Origin: Paracoccaceae bacterium
GTDB lineage: Bacteria > Pseudomonadota > Alphaproteobacteria > Rhodobacterales > Rhodobacteraceae
Length of the DNA: 15,420 bases
Reading direction: 5' to 3'
Assembly: GCA_009920225.1 (NCBI GenBank)
Contig: RGAJ01000010.1
Span: 1 to 15,420, forward strand
Of the stretch, positions 1-6,661 are shown in pieces (positions within the stretch are counted from its first letter, which is position 1; each line of letters begins with the position of its first letter). The notes under the pieces are model-generated. The model saw only the letters and a list, made by a program, of their open reading frames with translations, did no database searches and was not told the DNA's origin. The position numbers and the translations under genes are program-made.

Positions 1-438
1 GTCCGCACCGCTTTGGGCGCGGCAGATGCATTGTGTGAAACGCGCAAAGCACGCATGACGCCCACGCGGCGACGTGTATTGGAAATATTGTTGGAAGAAC
101 ACAAGGCAATCGGTGCCTATGATCTTTTGGAACGGTTGCGGGTCGATGGCATCGCAGACAAGCCGCCAGTTGCATATCGGGCATTGAATTTTTTGATTGA
201 ACAGGGCTTTGTTCACCGCATTGAAAAACTTAATGCCTATGTCGCCTGTGATGCGCCAGAGGTATCACACAACCCTATGTTTTTGATTTGTGACACCTGC
301 CACAATGTTGCAGAGCAGCCAACAGATTTGCCCGATAATCTGGGTTCCACCTCCAAAGACGCGGGGGGATTTTTGATCCAAACGATGGTCATCGAAGCCC
401 AAGGTCTGTGCCCAACCTGTCAAAAGGATCAAAAATGA
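1..438 (+). CDS. zur: Fur-family zinc uptake regulator Zur (5' end missing)
   Basis: Fur-family repressor that binds Zn(II) and represses zinc-uptake genes. The reading frame is open from base 1, so the true start lies outside the window; a TTG at 13 is not convincing because family members extend further upstream. The winged-helix part reads MTPTRRRVLEILLEEHKAIG followed by YDLLERL and a PPVAYRAL recognition region. The dimerisation part has two CxxC pairs: Cys codons at 289-291 and 298-300 (CDTC) and a C-terminal CPTC, which form the structural zinc site in this family. The stop overlaps the znuC start (ATGA, 435-438), so the two are translationally coupled. Calling it Zur rather than Fur rests on the zinc-transporter neighbours and the AYDLLERL-type N-terminus. 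No Zur box is visible, since the regulated promoter is probably upstream of the window. Confidence 0.9.
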   Translation, partial: VRTALGAADALCETRKARMTPTRRRVLEILLEEHKAIGAYDLLERLRVDGIADKPPVAYRALNFLIEQGFVHRIEKLNAYVACDAPEVSHNPMFLICDTCHNVAEQPTDLPDNLGSTSKDAGGFLIQTMVIEAQGLCPTCQKDQK

Positions 439-1157
439 CGGCTTTGATCACATTGCGCGAAGTAAGCGTTCAATACGGGACAGAGCCTGTGTTCAAGCAG
501 GTGAATTTGACCGTGCACAAAGGCGAAATTGTTACCATCGTCGGTCCAAACGGATCTGGGAAATCGTCGCTTTTGCGGGTGATGACAGGGGCTTTGTCAC
601 CACGCTCGGGTGTGATGTTACATACCGCTGGGATCAAGATTGGATATGTCCCCCAAAAGTTATCCCTTGATCCGACATTCCCAATGACCGTGCGCCGGAT
701 GTTGGATATCCCCAAACCGATCGGTCACGATGATGCACAGCGCGTGTCCGATCTGACGGGGATCCAAGAGTTGTGGCGCAAACAAATTTCGACGCTGTCC
801 GGGGGACAATTGCAACGTGTTCTTTTGGCCCGCGCGATTGTTGGAAAGCCTGATATATTGCTTTTGGATGAGCCGACACAGGGGTTGGATCAACCTGGGT
901 CGGCGGCGTTTTATCAGCTGATTGCTGAGTTGCGGGATGATATGAATTGCGCGGTTGTCATGGTCAGTCACGACTTGCACGTTGTGATGAGCGCCTCTGA
1001 TCGGGTGATCTGCCTCAATGGTCACATCTGTTGCGAAGGCACACCCGCAGTGGTGTCGAGCGCGCCCGAATATCGTGCTTTGTTTGGAACAGGGACCAAG
1101 GGCGCATTGGCATTGTATCGACATGATCACGACCACAGTCATGATCACACACATTAA
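435..1157 (+). CDS. znuC: Zinc ABC transporter ATP-binding protein ZnuC
   Basis: ATPase subunit of the high-affinity Zn(II) importer, acting on the cytoplasmic face with ZnuB and the periplasmic binder ZnuA (not in the window). The 240-residue protein shows Walker A GPNGSGKSS (37-45), Q-loop region YVPQK (71-75), signature LSGGQ (121-125), Walker B ILLLDEP (141-147) and the switch histidine in VSHD (H179). The start at 435 is chosen over an in-frame ATG at 408 because it forms the ATGA overlap with zur and matches the usual family N-terminus. The protein ends in a histidine/aspartate tail with six histidines at alternating positions 230-240, likely metal-binding. znuB starts three bases after the stop, so the three genes form one operon. 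Confidence 0.95.
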   Translation: MTALITLREVSVQYGTEPVFKQVNLTVHKGEIVTIVGPNGSGKSSLLRVMTGALSPRSGVMLHTAGIKIGYVPQKLSLDPTFPMTVRRMLDIPKPIGHDDAQRVSDLTGIQELWRKQISTLSGGQLQRVLLARAIVGKPDILLLDEPTQGLDQPGSAAFYQLIAELRDDMNCAVVMVSHDLHVVMSASDRVICLNGHICCEGTPAVVSSAPEYRALFGTGTKGALALYRHDHDHSHDHTH

Positions 1158-1159
1158 GG

Positions 1160-1798
1160 ATGGCAGAAGTGTTTTCTGAATTTATGATACGTGCCATGGC
1201 GGCGGGATTGGGCGTTGCCTTGGTCACGGGCGTTTTGGGGTGTTTTGTCTTGTGGCGCAGAATGGTGTACTTTGGCGATGCACTGTCACACGCTTCTATC
1301 CTAGGTGTTGCGATGGCCGCAGGGTTTGGAGTGTCGGTGTATCTAGGTGTCGCAGGGGTTGCGATATTCATGGCGTTTGCATTGGTTACCCTGACAACGC
1401 GGTGGGTTTGGGGGGGCGCAATCGGGGTGATTTCGGTCATTGCGTTGAGATGGCGCAAGTTGATCGTTTCGACAGTTTCCGAAGACTTGGCCGCGTCGGT
1501 CGGTGTCAGCGGCAAGGTCGAGAAACTGATTATGACACTGTGTTTGGCGGTTGTGGTCGGCGCTGCGTTGAAAACGGTCGGGGCGCTATTGATCACAGCA
1601 TTTTTGGTCATTCCCGCCGCAGCGGCGCGCGCAATGGCGGCCACGCCTGAGGCAATGGTGGGCGTGTCAAGCGCAGTTGGAATGATCGGCGCGGTGGGTG
1701 GGTTGAGCGCATCCTATTATTGGGATTGGCCTGCGGGTCCAGCGATGATCGCAGCCTGTGCGGCTTTGTTTGTCGCGTCGCGTTTAAAATCGGTTTAG
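1160..1798 (+). CDS. znuB: Zinc ABC transporter permease ZnuB, apparently shortened in the middle
   Basis: Membrane permease of the zinc importer (ABC-3 family). N-terminal part is normal: GCFVLWRRMVYFGDALSHAS (residues 27-46) is the family hallmark. The C-terminal half is also normal: coupling-loop region EDLAASVGV, then KTVGALLITAFLVIPAAAAR. The protein is only 212 residues, whereas family members are usually about 255-270. Residues TTR (79-81) run directly into WVWGGAIGV. The usual central block, which from memory of the family contains a DTLLG...AHSAL helix and an LFGDIL motif, is absent. The frame stays open through the junction near base 1400, so this looks like an in-frame loss of about 50 codons with one or two membrane helices. 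It may be a real deletion, an inactive permease, or an assembly error. Starts two bases after znuC stops. Confidence 0.85.
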   Translation: MAEVFSEFMIRAMAAGLGVALVTGVLGCFVLWRRMVYFGDALSHASILGVAMAAGFGVSVYLGVAGVAIFMAFALVTLTTRWVWGGAIGVISVIALRWRKLIVSTVSEDLAASVGVSGKVEKLIMTLCLAVVVGAALKTVGALLITAFLVIPAAAARAMAATPEAMVGVSSAVGMIGAVGGLSASYYWDWPAGPAMIAACAALFVASRLKSV

Positions 1799-1845
1799 AT
1801 GGTGTCTGACGCTCGTGCCATAGGCACATCGCCCCACCCACCATC
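1798..1845. terminator. Possible stem-loop between convergent znuB and META lipoprotein genes
   Basis: GATGGTG (1798-1804) pairs with CACCATC (1839-1845), enclosing a small hairpin GTGCC/GGCAC (1815-1819 with 1823-1827, loop ATA). It lies between two convergent stop codons, where a terminator is expected. No T-run follows on either strand, so an intrinsic terminator is not proven. Confidence 0.3.
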
Positions 1846-1846
1846 C

Positions 1847-2245
1847 CTAGGGCGTTGTGACAGGTTCAAAGCGGAACGTTTCACCCGTCGGGGTGCGTAA
1901 TTCGATCCCGTTTGAGAGCTTTGTGAAGGTTGAAACCGATTGTAGTTGGGATAGAAATTCGGCCTCTGACGAAAGCTGTGGGCAGGCCATTCGTGTTGAA
2001 ATCAATGGCCCGATTGTGATGGTTCCGTCTGTTTCGTTGAATGACACTTGACCACGAAACCTGTTGCAGTGTGCCTGCCCAGATATGTCATCTGCGCCTA
2101 GAATTGCGGATACGTCGCGAACATCGGACATGTTCCACGCGGTCAATTGCGCGCGTGTGGGCATATCTTGTTGGTGTTCAACGATCTCATCCGCCTGACA
2201 CGCAGACAATGATACGAACAAAAACATCATATAAAAAAACCGCAT
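1847..2245 (-). CDS. META-domain (HslJ-like) lipoprotein
   Basis: Small exported protein of 132 residues with a lipoprotein signal: hydrophobic start MRFFYMMFLFVSL followed by lipobox SLSAC, lipidated Cys at 16. The rest is one META domain: W37 near the start, SGQAHCNRFRG (55-65), ISTRMACP (82-89, with C88), and E/FLSQL (95-101). C60 and C88 could form a disulfide in the periplasm. The META domain family includes E. coli HslJ; its biochemical role is poorly defined. The start at 2245 is chosen because an AGGGGG ribosome site lies just upstream and the signal peptide begins there; an open frame continues further upstream without a signal peptide. Same strand as the dehydrogenase upstream, 61 bases away. 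Confidence 0.82.
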   Translation of the reverse strand: MRFFYMMFLFVSLSACQADEIVEHQQDMPTRAQLTAWNMSDVRDVSAILGADDISGQAHCNRFRGQVSFNETDGTITIGPLISTRMACPQLSSEAEFLSQLQSVSTFTKLSNGIELRTPTGETFRFEPVTTP

Positions 2246-2306
2246 GGTGATCCCCCTAGGGCCCATCATGCGGTGATTTGTGAGCGACTTCAACCGATTG
2301 TTTGGA

Positions 2307-3977
2307 TCAATCCAAAAGACGGCGTGCAATGACTTGTGCTTGGATTTCGGCAGCCCCTTCAAAGATATTTAGAATACGCGCATCGCACAGGATGCGACTG
2401 ATTGTGTATTCCAGGGCAAAGCCGTTGCCGCCATGAATTTGCAGTCCATTGTCGGCGGCTGCCCAAGCGACGCGCGCGCCAAGCAATTTTGCCATCCCTG
2501 CCTCAAGGTCGCAGCGGCGGTCATTGTCTTTTTCGAACGCGCTGAAATAGGTGAGTTGGCGCGCGATCATGGTTTCAACGGCCATCATGGCCAGTTTGTT
2601 TGCAACACGTGGGAAATTTATCAAGGCTTTGCCAAACTGTTTGCGATCCAGCGAATATTGCATGGACACGTCAAGCGCAGATTGTGCCACACCCACCGCA
2701 CGCGCCGCGGTTTGGATGCGGGCGCTTTCGAAGGTCTGCATGAGCTGTTTGAACCCTTTGCCTTCTTCTCCGCCAAGCAGGTTCTCGCCTTTGACGTGGA
2801 AGTTATCAAAGCCAAGTTCGTATTCTTTCATGCCGCGATAGCCAAGCACCTCAATTTCGCCGCCTGTCATACCTTCGGTCGGGAAGGGGGCCTCATCTGT
2901 GCCGGGTGTCTTTTCTGCGATAAACATGGACAGGCCGCGGTGATCGGTGCTGTTTGGGTCGGTGCGTGCCAAGAGTGTCATGATGTGGGTGCGGGCAGCG
3001 TGGGTGATCCACGTTTTGTTGCCTGTGACCTTGTAGTCACCGTTTGTGCGTAAGGATCCCAGATCGGATCCTGTGTTGGGCTCAGTAAAGACCGCAGTTG
3101 GCAAAATTTCTGCACTTGCGATTTTGGGCAACCATTGGGATTTTTGTTCGTCCGTTCCTCCGCACAAGATAAGTTCGGCTGCGATTTCGGATCGCGTGCC
3201 CAAAGACCCGACCCCGATATAGCCGCGAGACAATTCTTCGGAAACGACGGCCATTGACGCTTTGGACAGGCCAAAACCCCCAAGGTTTTCGGGAATGGTA
3301 AGGCCAAAGACACCAAGTTCTGCCAGCTCTTCGATGATGTCCATCGGGATCAATTCATCCTTGAGATGCCATTCATGGGCGTGCGGGATCACCTTGTCGA
3401 TTGAAAATTTGCGGAATTGTTCGCGGATCATTTCCAATTCTTCGTCTAGGCCGCTGTGGCCGACCGTAATATTTGCCGCCTGTTCTTGCATCAACTCGAC
3501 CAAGCGCATCCGTGCCGCTTGGGTGTTGCCATAGGCCATCAACGTGACCACAGGATCGGTTTGCGCCGCTGTGAGATCGGCGGGCGTCAGACCGTATTCG
3601 TGCGGGCGAATGATTTCGCCTTGGCTCATCGGGATCCCGCCCATAATTTGGTTGAGGTATTCGCCGAACGAAATTTGAAGGATCAGTTGCTCAACCTCAC
3701 CAAATGACCCGTTTGCCGATAAATGTTCGGCCCATTTGTTCATCTGGCGCAAGGACTCAACATATGTAGCAAGCCATGCGACGCCATGCGCGGCGGTTTG
3801 GTTGGCGTCAATCAAAGATGCACTGACCTTGCCATCGACGCTGACCCGATGGCGAAGCGCTGTTTTTGCAGTTGCAAACAGGGTTTCTATAGGGTCGACC
3901 GACGCAGAAGTTAGGGTCGTTAAATCTGTTAAAATCGTGATGTTCGTCATATCAAGCGTTTGCCCATCATGTGCCAT
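2307..3977 (-). CDS. mcd: Large acyl-CoA dehydrogenase, probably (2S)-methylsuccinyl-CoA dehydrogenase
   Basis: FAD-dependent dehydrogenase. At 556 residues it is about 170 longer than ordinary acyl-CoA dehydrogenases. The extra part is N-terminal (residues 1-175, helical, no recognised motif), followed by a standard core: IPENLGGFG (228-236), the flavin/substrate loop FTEPNTGSDLGS (297-308), TWITHA (322-327), DRKQFG (444-449) and IHGGNGF (514-520). E540 in IFEGAAEIQ is the expected catalytic base. The long N-terminal extension plus this core is the known pattern of Mcd, which oxidises methylsuccinyl-CoA to mesaconyl-CoA in the ethylmalonyl-CoA pathway for acetyl-CoA assimilation. The start at 3977 has AAGGA eight bases upstream. 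Alternative: another long acyl-CoA dehydrogenase of unknown substrate. The stop lies in a small hairpin, TTTGGA/TCCAAA (2301-2316). Confidence 0.82.
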   Translation of the reverse strand: MAHDGQTLDMTNITILTDLTTLTSASVDPIETLFATAKTALRHRVSVDGKVSASLIDANQTAAHGVAWLATYVESLRQMNKWAEHLSANGSFGEVEQLILQISFGEYLNQIMGGIPMSQGEIIRPHEYGLTPADLTAAQTDPVVTLMAYGNTQAARMRLVELMQEQAANITVGHSGLDEELEMIREQFRKFSIDKVIPHAHEWHLKDELIPMDIIEELAELGVFGLTIPENLGGFGLSKASMAVVSEELSRGYIGVGSLGTRSEIAAELILCGGTDEQKSQWLPKIASAEILPTAVFTEPNTGSDLGSLRTNGDYKVTGNKTWITHAARTHIMTLLARTDPNSTDHRGLSMFIAEKTPGTDEAPFPTEGMTGGEIEVLGYRGMKEYELGFDNFHVKGENLLGGEEGKGFKQLMQTFESARIQTAARAVGVAQSALDVSMQYSLDRKQFGKALINFPRVANKLAMMAVETMIARQLTYFSAFEKDNDRRCDLEAGMAKLLGARVAWAAADNGLQIHGGNGFALEYTISRILCDARILNIFEGAAEIQAQVIARRLLD

Positions 3978-4126
3978 GAATCAGATCCTTTTCTTTGTCA
4001 CCAAGGTGATAGTCATTTTGCAACTGCAGCGCAACAAAAATGCGCAAAAACATTATAATATATCTTTTTATTGCGCGACCATTTTTTGCAGCGCAGCAAG
4101 AATGGCTGTGATATTGCTGCGATATC
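3978..4126. promoter_or_regulatory. Divergent promoter region between mcd and the TSUP permease
   Basis: 149 bases between two divergent starts. It is much richer in A/T than its surroundings and holds ATTATAAT (4052-4059), a perfect palindrome that offers TATAAT as a -10 box on both strands; no good -35 hexamer is seen at 17 bases on either side. Upstream lie GCAA cores at 4020-4023, 4031-4034 and 4044-4047, spaced about one helical turn. They resemble half-sites of TTTGCAAA-type operators used by short-chain acyl-CoA-responsive regulators, but only the first (TTTTGCAA, 4016-4023) is close. Confidence 0.4.
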
Positions 4127-4894
4127 ATGGTTGATCTGATTCATTTTCTTTCGCCTGAATATTGGGGAGTCGCAATTTGCGTTGCGATGTTTGCAGGTAT
4201 CGTCAAGGGAACCGTCGGGTTTGGAATGCCCATGGTTTTGATTTCGGGCCTAAGCATGATTGTCGCGCCTGACATCGCCTTGGCCGGGTTGATTTTGCCA
4301 ACTGTCTTTTCAAATGTGACCCAAGCTCTAAGACAAGGGGTGACAGCCGCGCGCGCGTCCATTTCGCGGTTTCGATGGTTTCTTATGGTGGGGGGCGTGT
4401 TTTTATTGGCCAGCTCGCAACTGACGACCAAGATTTCAACTGCGCTTTTATTGGGCGGATTGGGTGTGATGATTGTGATGTTTTCGACGTTGCAATTGAT
4501 GGGATGGCGTATTCCGGTCCACCGCTCTCCGCGTCGTGCGGAAATCACGATGGGGGCCGTTGCTGGGTTCGTAGGAGGTCTGTCTGGTGTATGGGGCCCG
4601 CCGACGGTTGCCTTGTTGACAGCATTGGACACGGAAAAGCGTGAACAAATTCGGGTTCAAGGTGTTGTGTACGGATTGGGTGCGATTGCATTGGTGGCAG
4701 GGCATTCCGTGTCAGGGATTTTGAACCAAAGCACTGTGGTATTTTCGGCCGTTTTGGTTTTACCGGCAATGATCGGCATGCGGATCGGAACGATGTTACA
4801 AGATCGCATCGATCAGGGCACGTTCAAGAAAACGACCCTGATCCTTTTGTTGATCGCAGGCGCGAATTTGATGCGCCGCGCTTGGTTTTCCTAG
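4127..4894 (+). CDS. TSUP (TauE/SafE) family membrane permease
   Basis: Integral inner-membrane protein of 255 residues, the normal size for the TauE/SafE family (DUF81), whose members export or import sulfonates, sulfite, sulfoacetate or related small anions. Two family repeat motifs are visible: GTVGFGMP (28-35) at the end of the first helix and GGLSGVWGPP (150-159) at the equivalent place in the second half. About seven to eight hydrophobic segments alternate with short polar loops, including a basic cytoplasmic loop RSPRRAE (133-139). The substrate cannot be told from sequence. Gene stands alone, divergent from mcd. Its TAG stop shares the palindrome CTAG (4891-4894) with the stop of the convergent RNase gene. 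Confidence 0.85.
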   Translation: MVDLIHFLSPEYWGVAICVAMFAGIVKGTVGFGMPMVLISGLSMIVAPDIALAGLILPTVFSNVTQALRQGVTAARASISRFRWFLMVGGVFLLASSQLTTKISTALLLGGLGVMIVMFSTLQLMGWRIPVHRSPRRAEITMGAVAGFVGGLSGVWGPPTVALLTALDTEKREQIRVQGVVYGLGAIALVAGHSVSGILNQSTVVFSAVLVLPAMIGMRIGTMLQDRIDQGTFKKTTLILLLIAGANLMRRAWFS

Positions 4895-5514
4895 CGGATC
4901 GGTGGCAGGATTGCGCGTGTTAGCGAACAATCCTTGATCACATCGCGCCCACAGGGAACGGGCTCAAGCGACTTTGAAAGACAAAAGCGGACCTCTTTGA
5001 TCCAATCATTCTTGCAGGTGACTGTAATCATGTCCGGATCCAATGTTGGATTTGCCTTTATAAACGCCTCTTCGATCACGGATGCGGGCACCCGTACGGT
5101 TTTGTCGAGCTTTCTGAACATGGGTGGCCGTTTGATGGTATTATAGGCAGTCCGAGAGAGATCCAAATAGGATGCCCCATCCAATCCCGTGCATGATCCG
5201 TGTTTTTTCCATTGGTGCCACGCAAGGCCGGATGAGCCCATGATATCGGTCATCGCGTTCGTGTCTTGGCGTGATGGCTGGCGTTGGGCCTTTTGGCAAA
5301 ACGAGGGATATCCGCGGTGATATTGTGGCCAAAGTCCGTGCAAGCTCCACCCGAAATCTTTATCGGGATCACATTGTTCAGAATTCTTGGCATCCCCTTC
5401 GTATTCGCACCAACTGGGCGACCAGCTTAGGGATAATACATAATAATCAAACTCTTCGGCCCATGATTGGCCCGCCAATCCGAAAACGCCCAAGGCGCAA
5501 ATCAACCACCGCAT
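4891..5514 (-). CDS. Secreted ribonuclease T2 family protein
   Basis: Endoribonuclease of the T2 family, 207 residues, exported: signal peptide MRWLICALGVFGLAGQSWA with likely cleavage after A19. The first catalytic motif is LHGLWPQ (58-64, H59). The second is WHQWKKHGSC (99-108), with H105 as the second catalytic histidine and K104 beside it. The usual glutamate of the family pattern HEWxKHG is glutamine here (Q101, codon CAA, 5212-5214 on the plus strand). Cysteines at 36, 48, 73 and 108 and several in the last 45 residues fit the disulfides of a periplasmic enzyme. Likely role is RNA scavenging in the periplasm or medium. It ends in the same CTAG as the convergent permease; no separate terminator is seen. 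Confidence 0.88.
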   Translation of the reverse strand: MRWLICALGVFGLAGQSWAEEFDYYVLSLSWSPSWCEYEGDAKNSEQCDPDKDFGWSLHGLWPQYHRGYPSFCQKAQRQPSRQDTNAMTDIMGSSGLAWHQWKKHGSCTGLDGASYLDLSRTAYNTIKRPPMFRKLDKTVRVPASVIEEAFIKANPTLDPDMITVTCKNDWIKEVRFCLSKSLEPVPCGRDVIKDCSLTRAILPPIR

Positions 5515-5640
5515 TCACTCTTTCCTTTCCTGTTTAAACCATGTATAGACACGTCCAAGTTCCCCTACAATGGAAACCCGCCTTGATCCAAGGCCGCCTG
5601 CTCGGCAGGCAAGGGGGAAATTTTGTGAAGGAGTATCAAA
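5515..5640 (+). promoter_or_regulatory. Promoter and hairpin-bearing leader of trcR
   Basis: This gap separates the divergent RNase T2 and trcR starts. TACAAT (5566-5571) could be a -10 box for trcR, but no clear -35 sits at the right distance. Downstream are two small perfect hairpins in a row: CCTTG-ATC-CAAGG (5581-5593) and GCCTGC-TCG-GCAGGC (5596-5610). CAAGG recurs at 5610-5614, so CCTTG could instead pair around the second hairpin. A strong ribosome site GAAGGAG (5627-5633) precedes the ATG at 5641. Confidence 0.4.
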
Positions 5641-6393
5641 ATGTCGAAACCCATTATGGCACGCGCCACCGCTGTGTGGTTGGTTGACAATACGACGCTG
5701 ACATTCAAGCAGATTGCTGACTTTGTCGGTATGCACGAACTGGAAATCCAAGGTATCGCAGATGGTGACGTTGCTGTTGGCGTCAAAGGCTTTGACCCTG
5801 TTGCAAACAACCAACTGTCACAAGAAGACATCACCAAAGGTGAAGAAAACCCGCTGCATAAGTTGAAGTTGAAATTCAACCCCGCCGCAGTTGGCGAAGA
5901 AAAGCGTCGCGGTCCACGCTATACCCCATTGTCAAAACGCCAAGATCGCCCAGCGTCGATCTATTGGTTGGTCAAGTTTCATCCAGAATTGTCGGATGGC
6001 CAGATTTCTAAATTGATTGGCACGACCAAACCAACAATCCAGGCGATCCGCGAACGTACGCATTGGAACATTGGGAACATCACACCGATTGATCCGGTTG
6101 CTTTGGGTCTGTGCCGCCAATCAGAATTGGACCAAGCGGTTCAAAAAGCAGCTGCGAAAAAATCAGTCGACGGCCAAGTGATGACCGATGACGAACGTCG
6201 CAAACTGGTGAGCACCGAACAGTCATTGGGCATGGCGGCAGAGCCCAAAATCCCAAGTGCGATCGAAGGCTTTGAAGCCTTTACGCTGCGCGAAGATGAC
6301 GATGAACTGAGCACGTCCGACAGCGATTATCTGGATGCAGACAGCTTTTTCAATCTGCCGAATGATGAAGACGACGATCAACCAAATGTATGA
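5641..6393 (+). CDS. trcR: TrcR-type cell cycle transcriptional regulator (DUF1013)
   Basis: 250-residue cytoplasmic protein of the DUF1013 family, conserved across Alphaproteobacteria and named in current annotation as the cell cycle transcriptional regulator TrcR. Two helix-turn-helix-like stretches are visible: LTFKQIADFVGMHELEIQGI (20-39) and LSDGQISKLIGTTKPTIQAI (117-136), joined by a basic segment with EEKRRGPRYTPLSKR (86-100). The C-terminus is strongly acidic and low-complexity (218-248, rich in D, E and S), probably disordered. The start at 5641 is fixed by GAAGGAG seven bases upstream. It is a single-gene unit with its own terminator at 6421-6450. Family identity is clear; its targets cannot be read from this window. 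Confidence 0.88.
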   Translation: MSKPIMARATAVWLVDNTTLTFKQIADFVGMHELEIQGIADGDVAVGVKGFDPVANNQLSQEDITKGEENPLHKLKLKFNPAAVGEEKRRGPRYTPLSKRQDRPASIYWLVKFHPELSDGQISKLIGTTKPTIQAIRERTHWNIGNITPIDPVALGLCRQSELDQAVQKAAAKKSVDGQVMTDDERRKLVSTEQSLGMAAEPKIPSAIEGFEAFTLREDDDELSTSDSDYLDADSFFNLPNDEDDDQPNV

Positions 6394-6420
6394 TTGATCG
6401 ATTGACTCGATTTTGATCAA

Positions 6421-6457
6421 AAAAAGCCTCCGAACAAGCGGGGGCTTTTTGCTTTTT
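6421..6457 (+). terminator. Intrinsic terminator of trcR
   Basis: AAAAAGCCTCCG (6421-6432) pairs with CGGGGGCTTTTT (6439-6450) with one T-G wobble and a six-base loop AACAAG; a further T-rich tail (to 6457) follows. It starts 27 bases after the trcR stop. The A-run on the left arm means it could also act on the minus strand. Confidence 0.9.
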
Positions 6458-6477
6458 GATCATATATTATTTATCTA
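6449..6477 (+). promoter_or_regulatory. Candidate promoter of the ornithine decarboxylase gene
   Basis: TTGCTT (6449-6454) and TATCTA (6472-6477) are separated by 17 bases in an A/T-rich stretch. The -35 box overlaps the tail of the trcR terminator. Transcription would start near 6484 and leave a leader of about 178 bases before the ATG at 6662. The match is moderate; other -10-like hexamers occur in the same A/T-rich stretch. Confidence 0.35.
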
Positions 6478-6483
6478 AAAACA

Positions 6484-6661
6484 GAGTGTTATGAGTTTTC
6501 TGCACCTGCACAAAAAAAATCCTTGCGTTATCCAAAATTGATCCTATTTTCCGCATCCAAGACGCCAACGCACGCGCCTCTGGCCAATGTCCGCATTCGT
6601 GTTTACGTAGCGTAATGAACTTATCCGACTTAAATGTCGGGGTACTTTGTGGAGATGGACT
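6484..6661 (+). promoter_or_regulatory. Long 5' leader of the ornithine decarboxylase gene, possibly a structured RNA
   Basis: No good gene lies here. The 3' part forms consecutive hairpins: TTACG-TAG-CGTAA (6603-6615) and CCGAC-TTAAAT-GTCGG (6625-6640), eleven bases before the GGAG ribosome site (6651-6654). A 16-codon frame (6491-6541, MSFLHLHKKNPCVIQN) begins near the proposed transcription start but has only a weak ribosome site. Alphaproteobacterial speF (ornithine decarboxylase) genes are known to carry a conserved leader RNA motif called speF. Position and gene fit that; I cannot confirm the consensus by eye. Confidence 0.4.

Noticed and set aside
1..12. Zur binding site or znuA promoter at the left edge
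   Set aside because: The first bases already encode Zur in frame; any such site would lie outside the window.
2301..2316. Terminator at the mcd stop codon
   Set aside because: TTTGGA/TCCAAA forms a six-pair stem, but it is A/T-rich, includes the stop codon itself, and has no T-run after it.
2433..3053. A 206-codon plus-strand frame opposite the acyl-CoA dehydrogenase
   Set aside because: Fully antisense to a gene whose catalytic motifs are clear; no domain or ribosome site supports it.
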